DNA from: Cellvibrio polysaccharolyticus
Lineage (GTDB): Bacteria; Pseudomonadota; Gammaproteobacteria; Pseudomonadales; Cellvibrionaceae
DNA length: 64,000 bases
Assembly (NCBI RefSeq): GCF_015182315.1
Contig: NZ_PRDL01000001.1
Location: forward strand, 1,364,001-1,428,000
Direction: 5' to 3'
Made by a program: the position numbers and the translations under genes. Shown piece after piece: positions 7,957-16,104 of the stretch (positions within the stretch are counted from its first letter, which is position 1; each line of letters opens with the position of its first letter). The notes below the pieces were generated by a model that saw only the letters and a list, made by a program, of their open reading frames with translations, did no database searches and had not been told where the DNA came from.

Positions 7957-8418
7957 ATGAATTTTATGATCGGCCTGGAGTTCTGGCATTGGCTGGCACT
8001 CGGTATATTACTTCTCATGCTGGAGATGCTGGGCATCAACGGTTTTTTGCTGGGCATTGCGGTGGCCAGTCTGACGGTTGGCGGTCTGCTGTTTTTAAAC
8101 CCGGAAATGCTGTGGTATTGGCAGTGGTTGGGGTTTGCGGTGCTTTCGGTTGTCTTTACGCTGGTGTACTGGAAACGGTTTCGCCGTTTTAACCACCGTA
8201 CCGATCAGCCCCAATTGAATGCCCGTACAGCGTTGCTGGTGGGGCGCAAGGTGCCTTTGTTAACGCCGGTCATCAATGGCTCCGGTAAAGTTCAAATCGG
8301 TGATGCCTTGTGGATGGTGCGCTGCACCGATGATCTTCCGCAGGGCGCAACAGTTGAAATTCTGGCCGTCGAAGATATGACGTTGGTGGTCAGGCCGGTA
8401 GCGGCTGCTGGTGAGTAA
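7957..8418 (+). CDS. NfeD family membrane protein
   Basis: This 153-residue short NfeD has two or three hydrophobic helices in the first 75 residues and a C-terminal OB-fold (about 85-150; GRKVPLLTPVINGSGKVQIGD, then GATVEILAVEDMTLVV). Short NfeD proteins partner the SPFH protein encoded next to them, and the 17-base spacing here supports co-expression. E. coli YbbK/QmcA and YbbJ form the same pair. Confidence 0.88.
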   Translation: MNFMIGLEFWHWLALGILLLMLEMLGINGFLLGIAVASLTVGGLLFLNPEMLWYWQWLGFAVLSVVFTLVYWKRFRRFNHRTDQPQLNARTALLVGRKVPLLTPVINGSGKVQIGDALWMVRCTDDLPQGATVEILAVEDMTLVVRPVAAAGE

Positions 8419-8454
8419 CATGATGGCAGTGTTAAAAGAGAGGCAAGGGGTGTT

Positions 8455-9630
8455 GTGAAAAAACGGGCGCTTGTACTTTCCGGTGGCGGTGCTCGGGCCG
8501 CGTATCAAGTGGGTGTGTTGCAAGCGCTGGCGGAGTTGTTGCCAGCGGATATCAATAACCCGTTTCCCATCATTTGCGGTACGTCGGCGGGCGCCATCAA
8601 TGCGGTGGCTCTGGCATCGCACCCGGGTACTTTTCGTGAAGCGGTTACCGGTTTGGCGTCTCTCTGGAAAACCCTCACCCCCGGCCATATTTTTCATGAT
8701 GGCTGGGGGGATTTAAGTAAAGGCATCAGCCTGCTGGCGATGTCGCTACTCAACGAAGGGGTGGGGGGCAAGAAGCCGTTATCCCTGCTCGATAACGCCC
8801 CTCTGTGGCAGTTACTGGGCGATACCATCCATCTGGAAAATATTGAAACCGCCATCAAAAATAACCGCCTGCTGGCGGTGTCGGTTTCCGCCATGGGTTA
8901 CAGCTCTGGTAAATCCATCAGTTTTTTTGAGGGCGTCCCCGAGTTGCAAGGTTGGAACCGATATCGCCGCGCCGGCGTGCCTACCCGGTTGCGGCTGGAG
9001 CATTTAATTGCTTCATCGGCAATTCCCACTATTTTTCCCTCGGTGCGTATTGATCAGGATTATTACGGTGATGGCGCTTTGCGCCAGCTGGCACCCATCA
9101 GCCCGGCATTGCATCTGGGCGCCGAATCGGTATTTGTGATTGGGGTCAGCGGGAATCGTAGCAACCGCAACTGGATCAAGAAAAAGCCGGCTCGCCACTC
9201 GCCGTCAATGGGGCAAATAGTGGGTCATTTATTTAACAGCGCGTTTATTGATGCGATGGAAGGCGATCTTGAACACATGGAGCGTCTTAACGAGCTGCTT
9301 GATTTGATTCCGCCAGAGCGCCGCGAAGAGGCCGGCCTTATTTTGCGGCCGGTAGAAAACCGGGTGATTTCACCCTCACGCTCAGTAGATTCGGTTGCCG
9401 GGCGTTGCATTCGTTACCTGCCAGGCAGCCTGCGTTTTTTTATGCGAGCCATTGGTGCTACCGCCAAAAGCGGGGGCGCGACAGCGGCGAGTTATTTGTT
9501 ATTCGTTAATGAATTTATCAGTGAGCTGATGGCCATGGGGTATCAGGACACCATGTGGGAAGCGGAAGATCTCAAGGATTATTTTGCCGATATCATCGAG
9601 TCGGCAGACGCGGCAAGGCAGAAGAAATAA
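8455..9630 (+). CDS. Patatin-like phospholipase family protein
   Basis: This 391-residue protein is translated from a GTG start. The patatin fold is clear: oxyanion loop SGGGARAAYQVG (residues 9-20), nucleophile Ser in GTSAGAIN (about 45) and the dyad Asp in YGDGALRQLAPIS (about 205). Family members are acyl hydrolases of membrane lipids. The C-terminal region, with VDSVAGRCIRYLPGSLRFF, is found in bacterial patatins of unknown substrate. There is no signal peptide. It is 36 bases after nfeD and probably in the same transcript. It ends opposite a convergent gene, with a long hairpin between them. Confidence 0.88.
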   Translation: MKKRALVLSGGGARAAYQVGVLQALAELLPADINNPFPIICGTSAGAINAVALASHPGTFREAVTGLASLWKTLTPGHIFHDGWGDLSKGISLLAMSLLNEGVGGKKPLSLLDNAPLWQLLGDTIHLENIETAIKNNRLLAVSVSAMGYSSGKSISFFEGVPELQGWNRYRRAGVPTRLRLEHLIASSAIPTIFPSVRIDQDYYGDGALRQLAPISPALHLGAESVFVIGVSGNRSNRNWIKKKPARHSPSMGQIVGHLFNSAFIDAMEGDLEHMERLNELLDLIPPERREEAGLILRPVENRVISPSRSVDSVAGRCIRYLPGSLRFFMRAIGATAKSGGATAASYLLFVNEFISELMAMGYQDTMWEAEDLKDYFADIIESADAARQKK

Positions 9631-9657
9631 AAAATTACCGTGGAAAAAGCGGGGCAG

Positions 9658-9698
9658 TTTACTATCCACTGCCATTATCCATGGCAGTGGATAGTAAA
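9658..9698. terminator. 18-bp perfect hairpin between convergent genes
   Basis: TTTACTATCCACTGCCAT (9658-9675) and ATGGCAGTGGATAGTAAA (9681-9698) pair perfectly around the loop TATCC. It serves both the patatin gene and the DUF934 gene. Only short T/A ends are present instead of a long T-tract. Confidence 0.7.
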
Positions 9699-9705
9699 AA
9701 CAGCA

Positions 9706-10209
9706 TCAATGACGGCGGCGGAAAAGCGGCAATGGCTGATCGACTGACGCCTGGTAATACTCGGTAAAATCGTTCAGCGATTCGAGAGCATCTTCAAGGC
9801 TGATTTCGTTATGGGTAAACTCAAAGGCATTAACGCCACAGCGTCTCAGGTAGCAAAGTTGGTCGCGCAGGAAGTAGCCGATAGCACGCAGCTCACCGGT
9901 AAAGCCAAAGCGTTCACGCAGCAGGCGCGCGGTAGAAAAACCGCGGCCGTCCATAAACAGCGGGAAGTGCACGGCAACCAGCGGCAGGCTTTTGGCGTCG
10001 TCGCCCAGCTCTGATGCCAGCTCGCCGCTATCCAGCCACACGCCGATATCGTTGCGTTGTTGCAGGGTTTCTTTTTGCGCTTGCCAGACGGTCAGCGGCA
10101 CAATCACCTTGCCAGCCGGAACTTCCTGGCTGGCGGCATCCCCTTCGGGTTTTTCCAGTAGCGTCCATTCATTCGGGGTGATTACCCCGTCCTTAATGAG
10201 CTTTGGCAT
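9706..10209 (-). CDS. DUF934 domain protein, associated with sulfite reductase
   Basis: This 167-residue protein is read from ATG 10209. It carries the DUF934 core LVAVHFPLFMDGRGFS, ARLLRERFGFTGELRAIG and DQLCYLRRCGVNAFE. The family is almost always encoded directly after cysI-type reductases and is thought to help sulfite or nitrite reduction, but no reaction is established. Here its start overlaps the end of cysI by 17 bases, so translation is coupled. An upstream in-frame start was ignored because it would lie far inside cysI. Confidence 0.88.
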   Translation of the reverse strand: MPKLIKDGVITPNEWTLLEKPEGDAASQEVPAGKVIVPLTVWQAQKETLQQRNDIGVWLDSGELASELGDDAKSLPLVAVHFPLFMDGRGFSTARLLRERFGFTGELRAIGYFLRDQLCYLRRCGVNAFEFTHNEISLEDALESLNDFTEYYQASVDQPLPLFRRRH

Positions 10210-11857
10210 ACACGCGCTCCTTGAATGGGGCTGCGCCGATACGGCGGTAAGTATCAATAAACAATTCTTCGTCGGTGCGGTTGCTGATAAACACATCAAT
10301 CAGTTTTTGAATCACCACCGGCATATCGGCAGCGCTGAAAGATGGACCAAGCACGTCACCCAATGACGTGTCGTTGCTTGAGCTGCCGCCCAGCTGTACC
10401 TGGTAAAACTCTTCACCCTTTTTATCAACGCCGAGAATACCGATGTGGCCCACATGGTGGTGACCGCAGGCATTCATACAGCCGGAGATATTCAGGTTCA
10501 GGTCACCCAGGTCATACACATAATCGAGGTCATCAAACTGGCGCTGGATGGCTTCGGCAATAGGAATTGACTTGGCGTTGGCCAGCGAACAGAAATCACC
10601 GCCAGGGCAGCAAATAATGTCGGTCAGGGTGCCGATATTGGCAGTGGCGAAACCAAAGGTATCCGCTTTTTGCCACAAGGCGAACAGATCACTTTTGCGC
10701 ACATCGGCCAGAACAATATTCTGCTCGTGGGTAGTGCGGGCTTCACCAAAGCTGAATTCATCCGCCAGGTCGGCGATGCGTTCCAATTGGGTGTCGGTAA
10801 TGTCGCCCGGTGCTACACCGGTTGGCTTCAATGACAGGGTAACGGCGGCGTAACCGGGGATACGGTGACCGCGTACGTTACGGCGCAGCCATTTGGCGAA
10901 ACCGACATTTTGCAGTGCCTGATCATCAACATCGGCCTGGGCCGCTTTGCCGTCCAGGGTCTGATAATCCGGTGAGGTAAAGAAGCTGCGAGCGCGCTCG
11001 ATTTCTTCCCGGGTCAGGCGGGTGTAACCATCTTTCAGGTGATTCCACTCTTGTTCTACCTGAGCGGCAAACACTTCAGCGGTTACCGCTTTGACCAGGA
11101 TTTTAATACGGGCTTTGTATTTGTTATCGCGACGGCCGGACTGGTTGTAAATACGCAGAATGGCTTCGAGATACGACAGTAAATGCTCTTCCGGCAGGAA
11201 TTCACGGATCAGGCTGCCAATCACCGGTGTACGGCCAAGGCCGCCACCAACATAGACACGGAAACCGGTTTCGCCGGCTTCGTTCTTCAGCACTTCGAGG
11301 CCGATATCGTGTACATGAACCGCAGCGCGGTCAGAGGCAGAGCCGGTTACCGCAATTTTGAATTTGCGCGGCAGGAAGGCGAATTCAGGGTGGAAGCTGG
11401 ACCACTGACGAATAATTTCACAGTAAGGGCGCGGGTCAACCTGCTCGTCTTCGGCAACGCCTGCGAACGGATCGGAGGTAGTGTTGCGGATACAGTTGCC
11501 GCTGGACTGGGTGCCGTGCATTTGCACTTCGGCCAGTTCTGCCAGGATGTCCGGCACTTCGGTCAGATCCGGCCAGTTAAACTGGATGTTCTGACGCGTG
11601 GTGACGTGACAGTAGCCTTTGTCATAGTGACGGGCGATGTGAGCCAGGCGTCTCAGCTGGGTGCTGTTAATCATGCCGTAAGGCACGTTAATGCGCAGCA
11701 TGGGCGCCAAACGTTGCACGTACAGACCGTTTTGCAAACGCAGGGGCAGGAACTCCTCGGGCTTGAGGTCGCCGTCCAGGAACCGTCCGGTTTGCGCACG
11801 GAACTGGGCGATACGTTCGCGCAAAATGTTGTGATCGTATTCGTCGTAAATGTACAT
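10193..11857 (-). CDS. cysI: Nitrite/sulfite reductase, sirohaem/4Fe-4S hemoprotein
   Basis: This 554-residue enzyme reduces sulfite to sulfide in assimilatory sulfur metabolism. It has two ferredoxin-like half-domains and two sirohaem half-domains, with CHVTTRQNIQFNW (about 85) in the first. The cluster and sirohaem cysteines sit in CCPGGDFC (about 425) and SGCMNACGHHHVG (about 470), the pattern Cx5C...Cx3C. ATG 11857 fits the family N-terminus (MYIYDEYDHNILRERI). Its ribosome site is weak. No flavoprotein cysJ is adjacent, so ferredoxin or another donor is likely. The leader upstream can form a bulged GGTCGG(G)CT/AGCCGACC hairpin. Confidence 0.92.
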   Translation of the reverse strand: MYIYDEYDHNILRERIAQFRAQTGRFLDGDLKPEEFLPLRLQNGLYVQRLAPMLRINVPYGMINSTQLRRLAHIARHYDKGYCHVTTRQNIQFNWPDLTEVPDILAELAEVQMHGTQSSGNCIRNTTSDPFAGVAEDEQVDPRPYCEIIRQWSSFHPEFAFLPRKFKIAVTGSASDRAAVHVHDIGLEVLKNEAGETGFRVYVGGGLGRTPVIGSLIREFLPEEHLLSYLEAILRIYNQSGRRDNKYKARIKILVKAVTAEVFAAQVEQEWNHLKDGYTRLTREEIERARSFFTSPDYQTLDGKAAQADVDDQALQNVGFAKWLRRNVRGHRIPGYAAVTLSLKPTGVAPGDITDTQLERIADLADEFSFGEARTTHEQNIVLADVRKSDLFALWQKADTFGFATANIGTLTDIICCPGGDFCSLANAKSIPIAEAIQRQFDDLDYVYDLGDLNLNISGCMNACGHHHVGHIGILGVDKKGEEFYQVQLGGSSSNDTSLGDVLGPSFSAADMPVVIQKLIDVFISNRTDEELFIDTYRRIGAAPFKERVYAKAH

Positions 11858-12203
11858 AGAGGTAAATACACCGTGAACTGAGAGGGTCGGGCTGTACAAC
11901 GAAGCCGACCTGCAAAAAAACAGGGGCGAAGGATACACCAAATCCCCCGGTATCGCGAGAGAGTAGAGCGGTTGCGGGTGGCTCAGCTTAAGATTGGTGC
12001 TGGCGAAAAATACTCCTTTGCTGGTGAACAGGGAAAGAATCTTTGGTGCTTTGTATATCCTGTCCGGTTATATGGCGGATTTTTTTCTTGTTTCTGAATT
12101 TATACTATGCTAGGAATAGAGGGTTGTTGTTGCGTTGCCCTGTTATAGGGCATTCAAACAGTAGCGATCTTCAGGATATTTCTATAGCAGGAGTATAAAA
12201 ACA
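11858..12203. other. Divergent intergenic region of cysI and a small membrane protein gene
   Basis: This 346-base gap holds the divergent control regions. Near cysI there is a bulged inverted repeat, GGTCGGGCT (11886) with AGCCGACC (11902). On the right, a -10-like TATACT lies near 12108, and AGGAG precedes the small gene at 12204. I see no gene, riboswitch or repeat that I can name. Confidence 0.4.
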
Positions 12204-12317
12204 ATGAATGAACCAATAGAAATGAAGGATGGCGATAGTGTGGCAGATGCCGTTGCGGCGGTAGTGCTGATTCTACTATTTGTTGCGGCTTGCATCTTCT
12301 GGGTGAGCGGGCAATAA
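12204..12317 (+). CDS. Small single-helix membrane protein (37 aa)
   Basis: This short frame starts with MNEPIEMKDGDSVADAV and then has one hydrophobic helix (about residues 15-34; AVVLILLFVAACIFWV) ending in SGQ. AGGAG lies 10 bases before the ATG, and the frame is surrounded by non-coding sequence, so it does not shadow another gene. The acidic N-terminus and short tail suggest a single-pass inner-membrane protein. I do not recognise a family. It sits next to, but on the opposite strand from, another small membrane protein gene. Confidence 0.5.
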   Translation: MNEPIEMKDGDSVADAVAAVVLILLFVAACIFWVSGQ

Positions 12318-12419
12318 AACCTGACATTAACGGCGTTACCCCGAAGAAACCGCGCGCGCCCTTGCTGCCTCGGTTATCTGCTTTTCGGGGATACCCTGCC
12401 CACTATACTACTGTATGCA

Positions 12420-12641
12420 TCAAACATCGTTCAGGTGCAGAATGGTTTTCACAATCACTACCATGATGATGATAAAGGCCAGGGTGAATACCAGCCCGGC
12501 AAATAAATACACGTAGATATTGCCTCCGCTAAAATCCCTTTCCCGATTGCGCTGACTTTGTACGCCGAGAGCGGCGGCCAACGTGCTGCCAAGAATCTGC
12601 CAAAAGCCCGGTTTTTCTGTGGGGTCCTTGTTGTCATTCAT
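12420..12641 (-). CDS. DUF2970 family small membrane protein
   Basis: The 73 residues carry the DUF2970 signature: FWQILGSTLAAALGVQS, then RERDFSGG, followed by one transmembrane helix (about 44-67; YLFAGLVFTLAFIIIMVVIV). The family is small, widespread in beta- and gammaproteobacteria, and of unknown function. GGAAGGTGAG precedes the ATG on the minus strand. Confidence 0.85.
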   Translation of the reverse strand: MNDNKDPTEKPGFWQILGSTLAAALGVQSQRNRERDFSGGNIYVYLFAGLVFTLAFIIIMVVIVKTILHLNDV

Positions 12642-12809
12642 GACTCACCTTCCTGCGTTAAAACCTTTTATTGGCGGTGATCTGGCGCCTGCGGTATTAA
12701 TTTGAGTGTAGCAGAGCCTGGTTGGCTGCAAGGGGCTTTACCGGCGGGTTTTTGTTTTGGCCGGTGAGGGCGGTATGATGGCGGTTTTCCGACTTGTCAC
12801 CTTGTTCCT

Positions 12810-13550
12810 GTGTCTTTTACGACAGCTCCTTATATGAAAGCGCCTTATATGAAAGCTCCCCTTGCCCCGGCTACTGCTGCCCCTGCCGCTGATGAGTTGG
12901 CTGTTTTGCCGGTTTGCCATGAAGCGATTCGTATCCTGCAGCAGGAGGCGACGTTTTTATTGATTGATAAACCGGCCGGCTTGCTCAGTGTGCCGGGGCG
13001 CAACCCGCAGAATCGGGATTCTGTTGCGGTGCGCTTGCAGCAGGCGTTCGCGGGTGCCAGCATCGTGCACCGGCTGGATTTTGATACCTCCGGCGTGATG
13101 GTAATTCCGCTCACCAAAGCGGCGCTGTCATCCATCAGTAAGGCATTTCAGCAGCGGGTGGTGGAAAAGCATTACACCGCCGTGGTGGCGGGTTTGTTGC
13201 AGCAAGACAGTGGCGAGATCAACTTGCCGATTGCATCGGATGCGGAAAACCGCCCGAAATACAAAATTTGCCAGCAGACTGGCAAACCTTCCTTAACGCA
13301 CTACCACGTATTGGCTCGGGATGAAAAAGCGCAAACAACCCGTGTGCTGCTAAAGCCGGTAACCGGCCGTTCGCATCAGTTGCGGTTGCACCTGTGGGCA
13401 ATAGGCCACCCGATTCTCGGTTGTTCTTTTTATCACAATGACTGGTCAGCAGAGGCTGCCGACCGCTTGCTCTTGCACGCCACCGAGCTAAAATTCCCAC
13501 ATCCGATTAGCGGCGAAACCCTGCGTGGCTGGGCGCCGCCAGCCTTTTAA
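12810..13550 (+). CDS. RluA-family pseudouridine synthase
   Basis: This protein of up to 246 residues isomerises uridines in rRNA or tRNA. The catalytic aspartate lies in HRLDFDTSGVMV (about residue 93), LIDKPAGLLSVPGR precedes it, and PVTGRSHQLRLHL follows. There is no S4 domain, as in the RluA/TruC group. The start is uncertain: GTG 12810 or one of the ATG codons at 12834 or 12846, the latter pair produced by a tandem duplication coding PYMKA-PYMKA. The exact target base cannot be read from the sequence. Confidence 0.88.
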   Translation: MSFTTAPYMKAPYMKAPLAPATAAPAADELAVLPVCHEAIRILQQEATFLLIDKPAGLLSVPGRNPQNRDSVAVRLQQAFAGASIVHRLDFDTSGVMVIPLTKAALSSISKAFQQRVVEKHYTAVVAGLLQQDSGEINLPIASDAENRPKYKICQQTGKPSLTHYHVLARDEKAQTTRVLLKPVTGRSHQLRLHLWAIGHPILGCSFYHNDWSAEAADRLLLHATELKFPHPISGETLRGWAPPAF

Positions 13551-13557
13551 ATGAGGT

Positions 13558-14154
13558 TTACAGCCAGCCTTTATGCCGCGCGATGCGGGCGGCATCGACC
13601 CGGTTGGTGGCGTTCAGCTTGCTGATAGATTCCGATAAATAATTTCTTACCGTGCCCTCTGACAGGCACAGCAGCGTGGCGATATCGGCGGTGGATTTGC
13701 CCTCTGCAGCCAGACGTAATGCCCGCCGCTCTTTATCGTTGAGCGGGTCACTTTCACCCAGCGCCGTCAGCGCCAGGTCGGTGTTGATAATACGTTTACC
13801 CGCCATAACGGCATGAATTGCATGAATCAATTGTTCGGACGGGTCATCCTTGAGCAAAAAACCGCTGACACCGGCATCAACGGCGCGTCGGATATAGCCG
13901 GCACGGCCAAAGGTCGTAATCAGAATAGTGCGTACCGGCAGCTGTTGTTGCTGAATCCAGCTGGCCAGTTCAATGCCGCTGCGACCGGGCATCTCGATAT
14001 CGGTGAGGAGTAAATCAAAAGTTTCGGTTTTTAGCAGCCGCAAGGCATGGTCGCCGTCGCACGCCTGAACGACATCGAAACCGGCCTCCAGAGATAGCAA
14101 GGCCGCCAGTGCGCCGCGCACCATGGATTGGTCTTCGGCTAACAAAATTTTCAT
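13558..14154 (-). CDS. Response regulator, NarL/FixJ (DesR-like)
   Basis: This 198-residue protein has a receiver domain with the phosphorylated Asp in LLLTDIEMPGRSG (about residue 53), Lys in FLLKDDPSEQ (about 104), and a C-terminal LuxR-type helix-turn-helix (ADIATLLCLSEGTVRNYLSES, about 155-175). Its start overlaps the stop of the kinase gene by four bases (ATGA), so the two are translationally coupled. The targets are unknown. The palindrome at 15396, upstream of the operon, is a candidate autoregulatory site. Confidence 0.9.
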   Translation of the reverse strand: MKILLAEDQSMVRGALAALLSLEAGFDVVQACDGDHALRLLKTETFDLLLTDIEMPGRSGIELASWIQQQQLPVRTILITTFGRAGYIRRAVDAGVSGFLLKDDPSEQLIHAIHAVMAGKRIINTDLALTALGESDPLNDKERRALRLAAEGKSTADIATLLCLSEGTVRNYLSESISKLNATNRVDAARIARHKGWL

Positions 14155-15296
14155 GAAAACTCCGCTTCTTCCTGGTGCATGGCCAGTGCCACTGCGGGCA
14201 GGATAAAGCGAAAGCAGGTGTGTTGGGCGGTATCGATGACCAGTTGTGCGCCAATGCTTTGCAGGCGCTCCTGAATGCCGCGCAAACCGTTACCGGGCTG
14301 CAGCTCTTTGATCTTGCCATTATCGCTAAACACAATTTCTGTCTGTTCGTCGGCGCTGGAGAAAGACAGTGTGCAGTGGGTGCCCTGGCTGTGGCGCAAT
14401 ACGTTGGTGGTGAGTTCGGTGAGGGTGAGAATGGCGATAGTTTCCGAGCGGGCGTCCAGATCGGGAATGCGGCCTTCCACCATCACCATAAAGCCGCGGG
14501 TGCGCAAGGTGTCACACAGGCGCAGAACTTCTCCTTGCAGGCCGCGGTGCTTGTAGCCGGAAACGGTTTGTCGTACCAGCCCCAACCCCTCTCTCGCCAC
14601 TTTGTGCAGCGCCTTGATGTGTTCAAGTGCCTCGGCTTCGCGATGGTGTTTTAGCAGTTTTTCCGCCAGCTCTGCAGTAACGGCAATGCTGGACAGGGTG
14701 TGGCCCAGCAAGTCGTGCAAGTCTCTGGCAATACGTTCACGCTCGGCAATGGTGGCAAGGCTTTTCATTTCCTCGTTGCTTTTCAGTTCCTGCCGATGCG
14801 CTTTCATGCGCATTTGTTCCAGATAGCCCCAGGTTCCGATGGTAATAGTGCCGGCTATAATCGGTATAAAAAAATAACTGGCATGATTGCCCAGGTAGAA
14901 ATAGAAGAGCGTTACCAGCAGCAGAAGCGACCCTATGGTAGGAATGAGGCGTCGCAGTGGCAGCACAAACCCCAACAGAAAGCCGGCGTAGGTAAAGAAC
15001 GTACTGCTGCTGCCAGCCGATATGGGCGTGACGATAAAGCCCAGCAGGATCAACCCGATAACCGCAACTTTGAAAGCCAGCCCCCGGGGTTGCATGCAAT
15101 GCCCGGCTGCCAGCAGAAACAGCAGCACAAAAATACCGTAGGCCAGTATCAAAACGCCCTGAAACGACCAGGACAGCGGCGAGTAAAAAAAGGGAACAAA
15201 ATAATAAATACTGAAAATCAGCCACAGCCAGGTGCGCTCCAGAAAAAGCGGGCCATGCAGTTCTTGTGTTGCGGGTAGTCCGGTGCTGGTCGTCAT
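14151..15296 (-). CDS. Sensor histidine kinase, HisKA_3 (DesK-like)
   Basis: This protein of about 381 residues has five or six hydrophobic helices (about residues 20-165) with only short loops, so it probably senses a membrane state. The dimerisation/H-box follows (RERIARDLHDLLGHTLSSIA), then a HATPase with LTELTTNVLRHSQGT (N-box) and the G-box FSDNGK and GNGLRGIQERL. The start is uncertain: ATG 15296 has GGA upstream, and ATG 15332 is possible. The longer frame from TTG 15401 is unlikely because it runs through the palindrome at 15396. Confidence 0.88.
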   Translation of the reverse strand: MTTSTGLPATQELHGPLFLERTWLWLIFSIYYFVPFFYSPLSWSFQGVLILAYGIFVLLFLLAAGHCMQPRGLAFKVAVIGLILLGFIVTPISAGSSSTFFTYAGFLLGFVLPLRRLIPTIGSLLLLVTLFYFYLGNHASYFFIPIIAGTITIGTWGYLEQMRMKAHRQELKSNEEMKSLATIAERERIARDLHDLLGHTLSSIAVTAELAEKLLKHHREAEALEHIKALHKVAREGLGLVRQTVSGYKHRGLQGEVLRLCDTLRTRGFMVMVEGRIPDLDARSETIAILTLTELTTNVLRHSQGTHCTLSFSSADEQTEIVFSDNGKIKELQPGNGLRGIQERLQSIGAQLVIDTAQHTCFRFILPAVALAMHQEEAEFS

Positions 15297-15395
15297 AAGG
15301 GTGTTCCGGCAAGCTGCCAGTGCATTTTCCATGAAGCTATTATTGTGCGGTATGCCGGGGCGATTCGGCCAGCCGGAAATGTCATATCGCCAGCG

Positions 15396-15407
15396 TGACA
15401 ATTGTCA
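15396..15407. promoter_or_regulatory. Palindrome TGACAATTGTCA upstream of the two-component operon
   Basis: A perfect 12-base palindrome is flanked on both sides by further TGTCAT half-sites (15379-15384 and 15414-15419). It lies 100 bases before the likely kinase start. Clustered half-sites like these are typical for NarL-type regulators, so autoregulation is plausible. Confidence 0.45.
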
Positions 15408-15545
15408 TCAAAATGTCATGTAAATTTTCCTGCGACAGCGCTGCAATGGATTACCGGGCGGTGTAGAATCCGCTCCCCCTGATCTGTCGAGCCTGCCTGG
15501 GCAGGGCATATAGCGGCAGTAAAGGCCATCATTTCCGGAGACGCT

Positions 15546-16040
15546 ATGGAAAAACTTATCGAAAGATTGATCTACCGTTCACGCTGGTTGCTGGCACCTA
15601 TTTATCTCGGCCTGAGCCTCGCGATTATTGCTTTGACTATCAAGTTTTTTCAGGAAGTCTTTCATCTGCTAACCCATATCTGGATTCTGAAAGAAGCCGA
15701 TATGATTCTGGTGGTGTTATCAATGATTGACCTCGCCATGGTGGGCGGTTTGTTGATCATGGTGATGATGAGTGGCTACGAAAATTTTGTATCGCGTCTG
15801 GATGTGGGCGAGGGCGAAGAAAAGCTGGGTTGGTTGGGCACCATGGATTCGTCGTCCCTGAAAGCCAAAATTGCAGCTAGTATTGTGGCCATTTCTTCGA
15901 TCCATTTGCTGAAGATTTTTATGGATGTGCAAAACATCAACAACGACAAATTGATGTGGTATGTGCTGATGCACCTTACCTTCGTGTTGTCGGCGTTTTT
16001 GATGGGATATCTGGATACCAAGGTGAAAGATAAAAATTGA
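15546..16040 (+). CDS. YqhA / UPF0114 (TIGR00645) membrane protein
   Basis: This 164-residue protein has three or four transmembrane helices. The family marks are ERLIYRSRWLLAPIYLGLSLA at the start, MIDLAMVGGLLIMVMMSGYENFVS in the middle, and WLGTMDSSSLKAKIAASIVAISSIHLLK. The function is unknown. GGAGACGC precedes the ATG. A bidirectional terminator follows, so it is a single-gene unit. Confidence 0.9.
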   Translation: MEKLIERLIYRSRWLLAPIYLGLSLAIIALTIKFFQEVFHLLTHIWILKEADMILVVLSMIDLAMVGGLLIMVMMSGYENFVSRLDVGEGEEKLGWLGTMDSSSLKAKIAASIVAISSIHLLKIFMDVQNINNDKLMWYVLMHLTFVLSAFLMGYLDTKVKDKN

Positions 16041-16055
16041 TGTTTGTTCGATCCA

Positions 16056-16094
16056 TAAAAAAACCTGCGCCAGCTGCCTGCCGCAGGTTTTTTT
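16056..16094. terminator. Bidirectional intrinsic terminator
   Basis: AAAAAAACCTGCG and CGCAGGTTTTTTT pair around a loop of about 12 bases between the convergent yqhA and DUF3300 genes. A and T tracts on both sides make it work in both directions. Confidence 0.85.
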
Positions 16095-16104
16095 ATGTCT
16101 GTTA

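Noticed and set aside
15297..15401. N-terminal extension of the sensor kinase from TTG 15401
   Set aside because: The extension runs through a palindromic candidate operator, has no ribosome site and no family residues.
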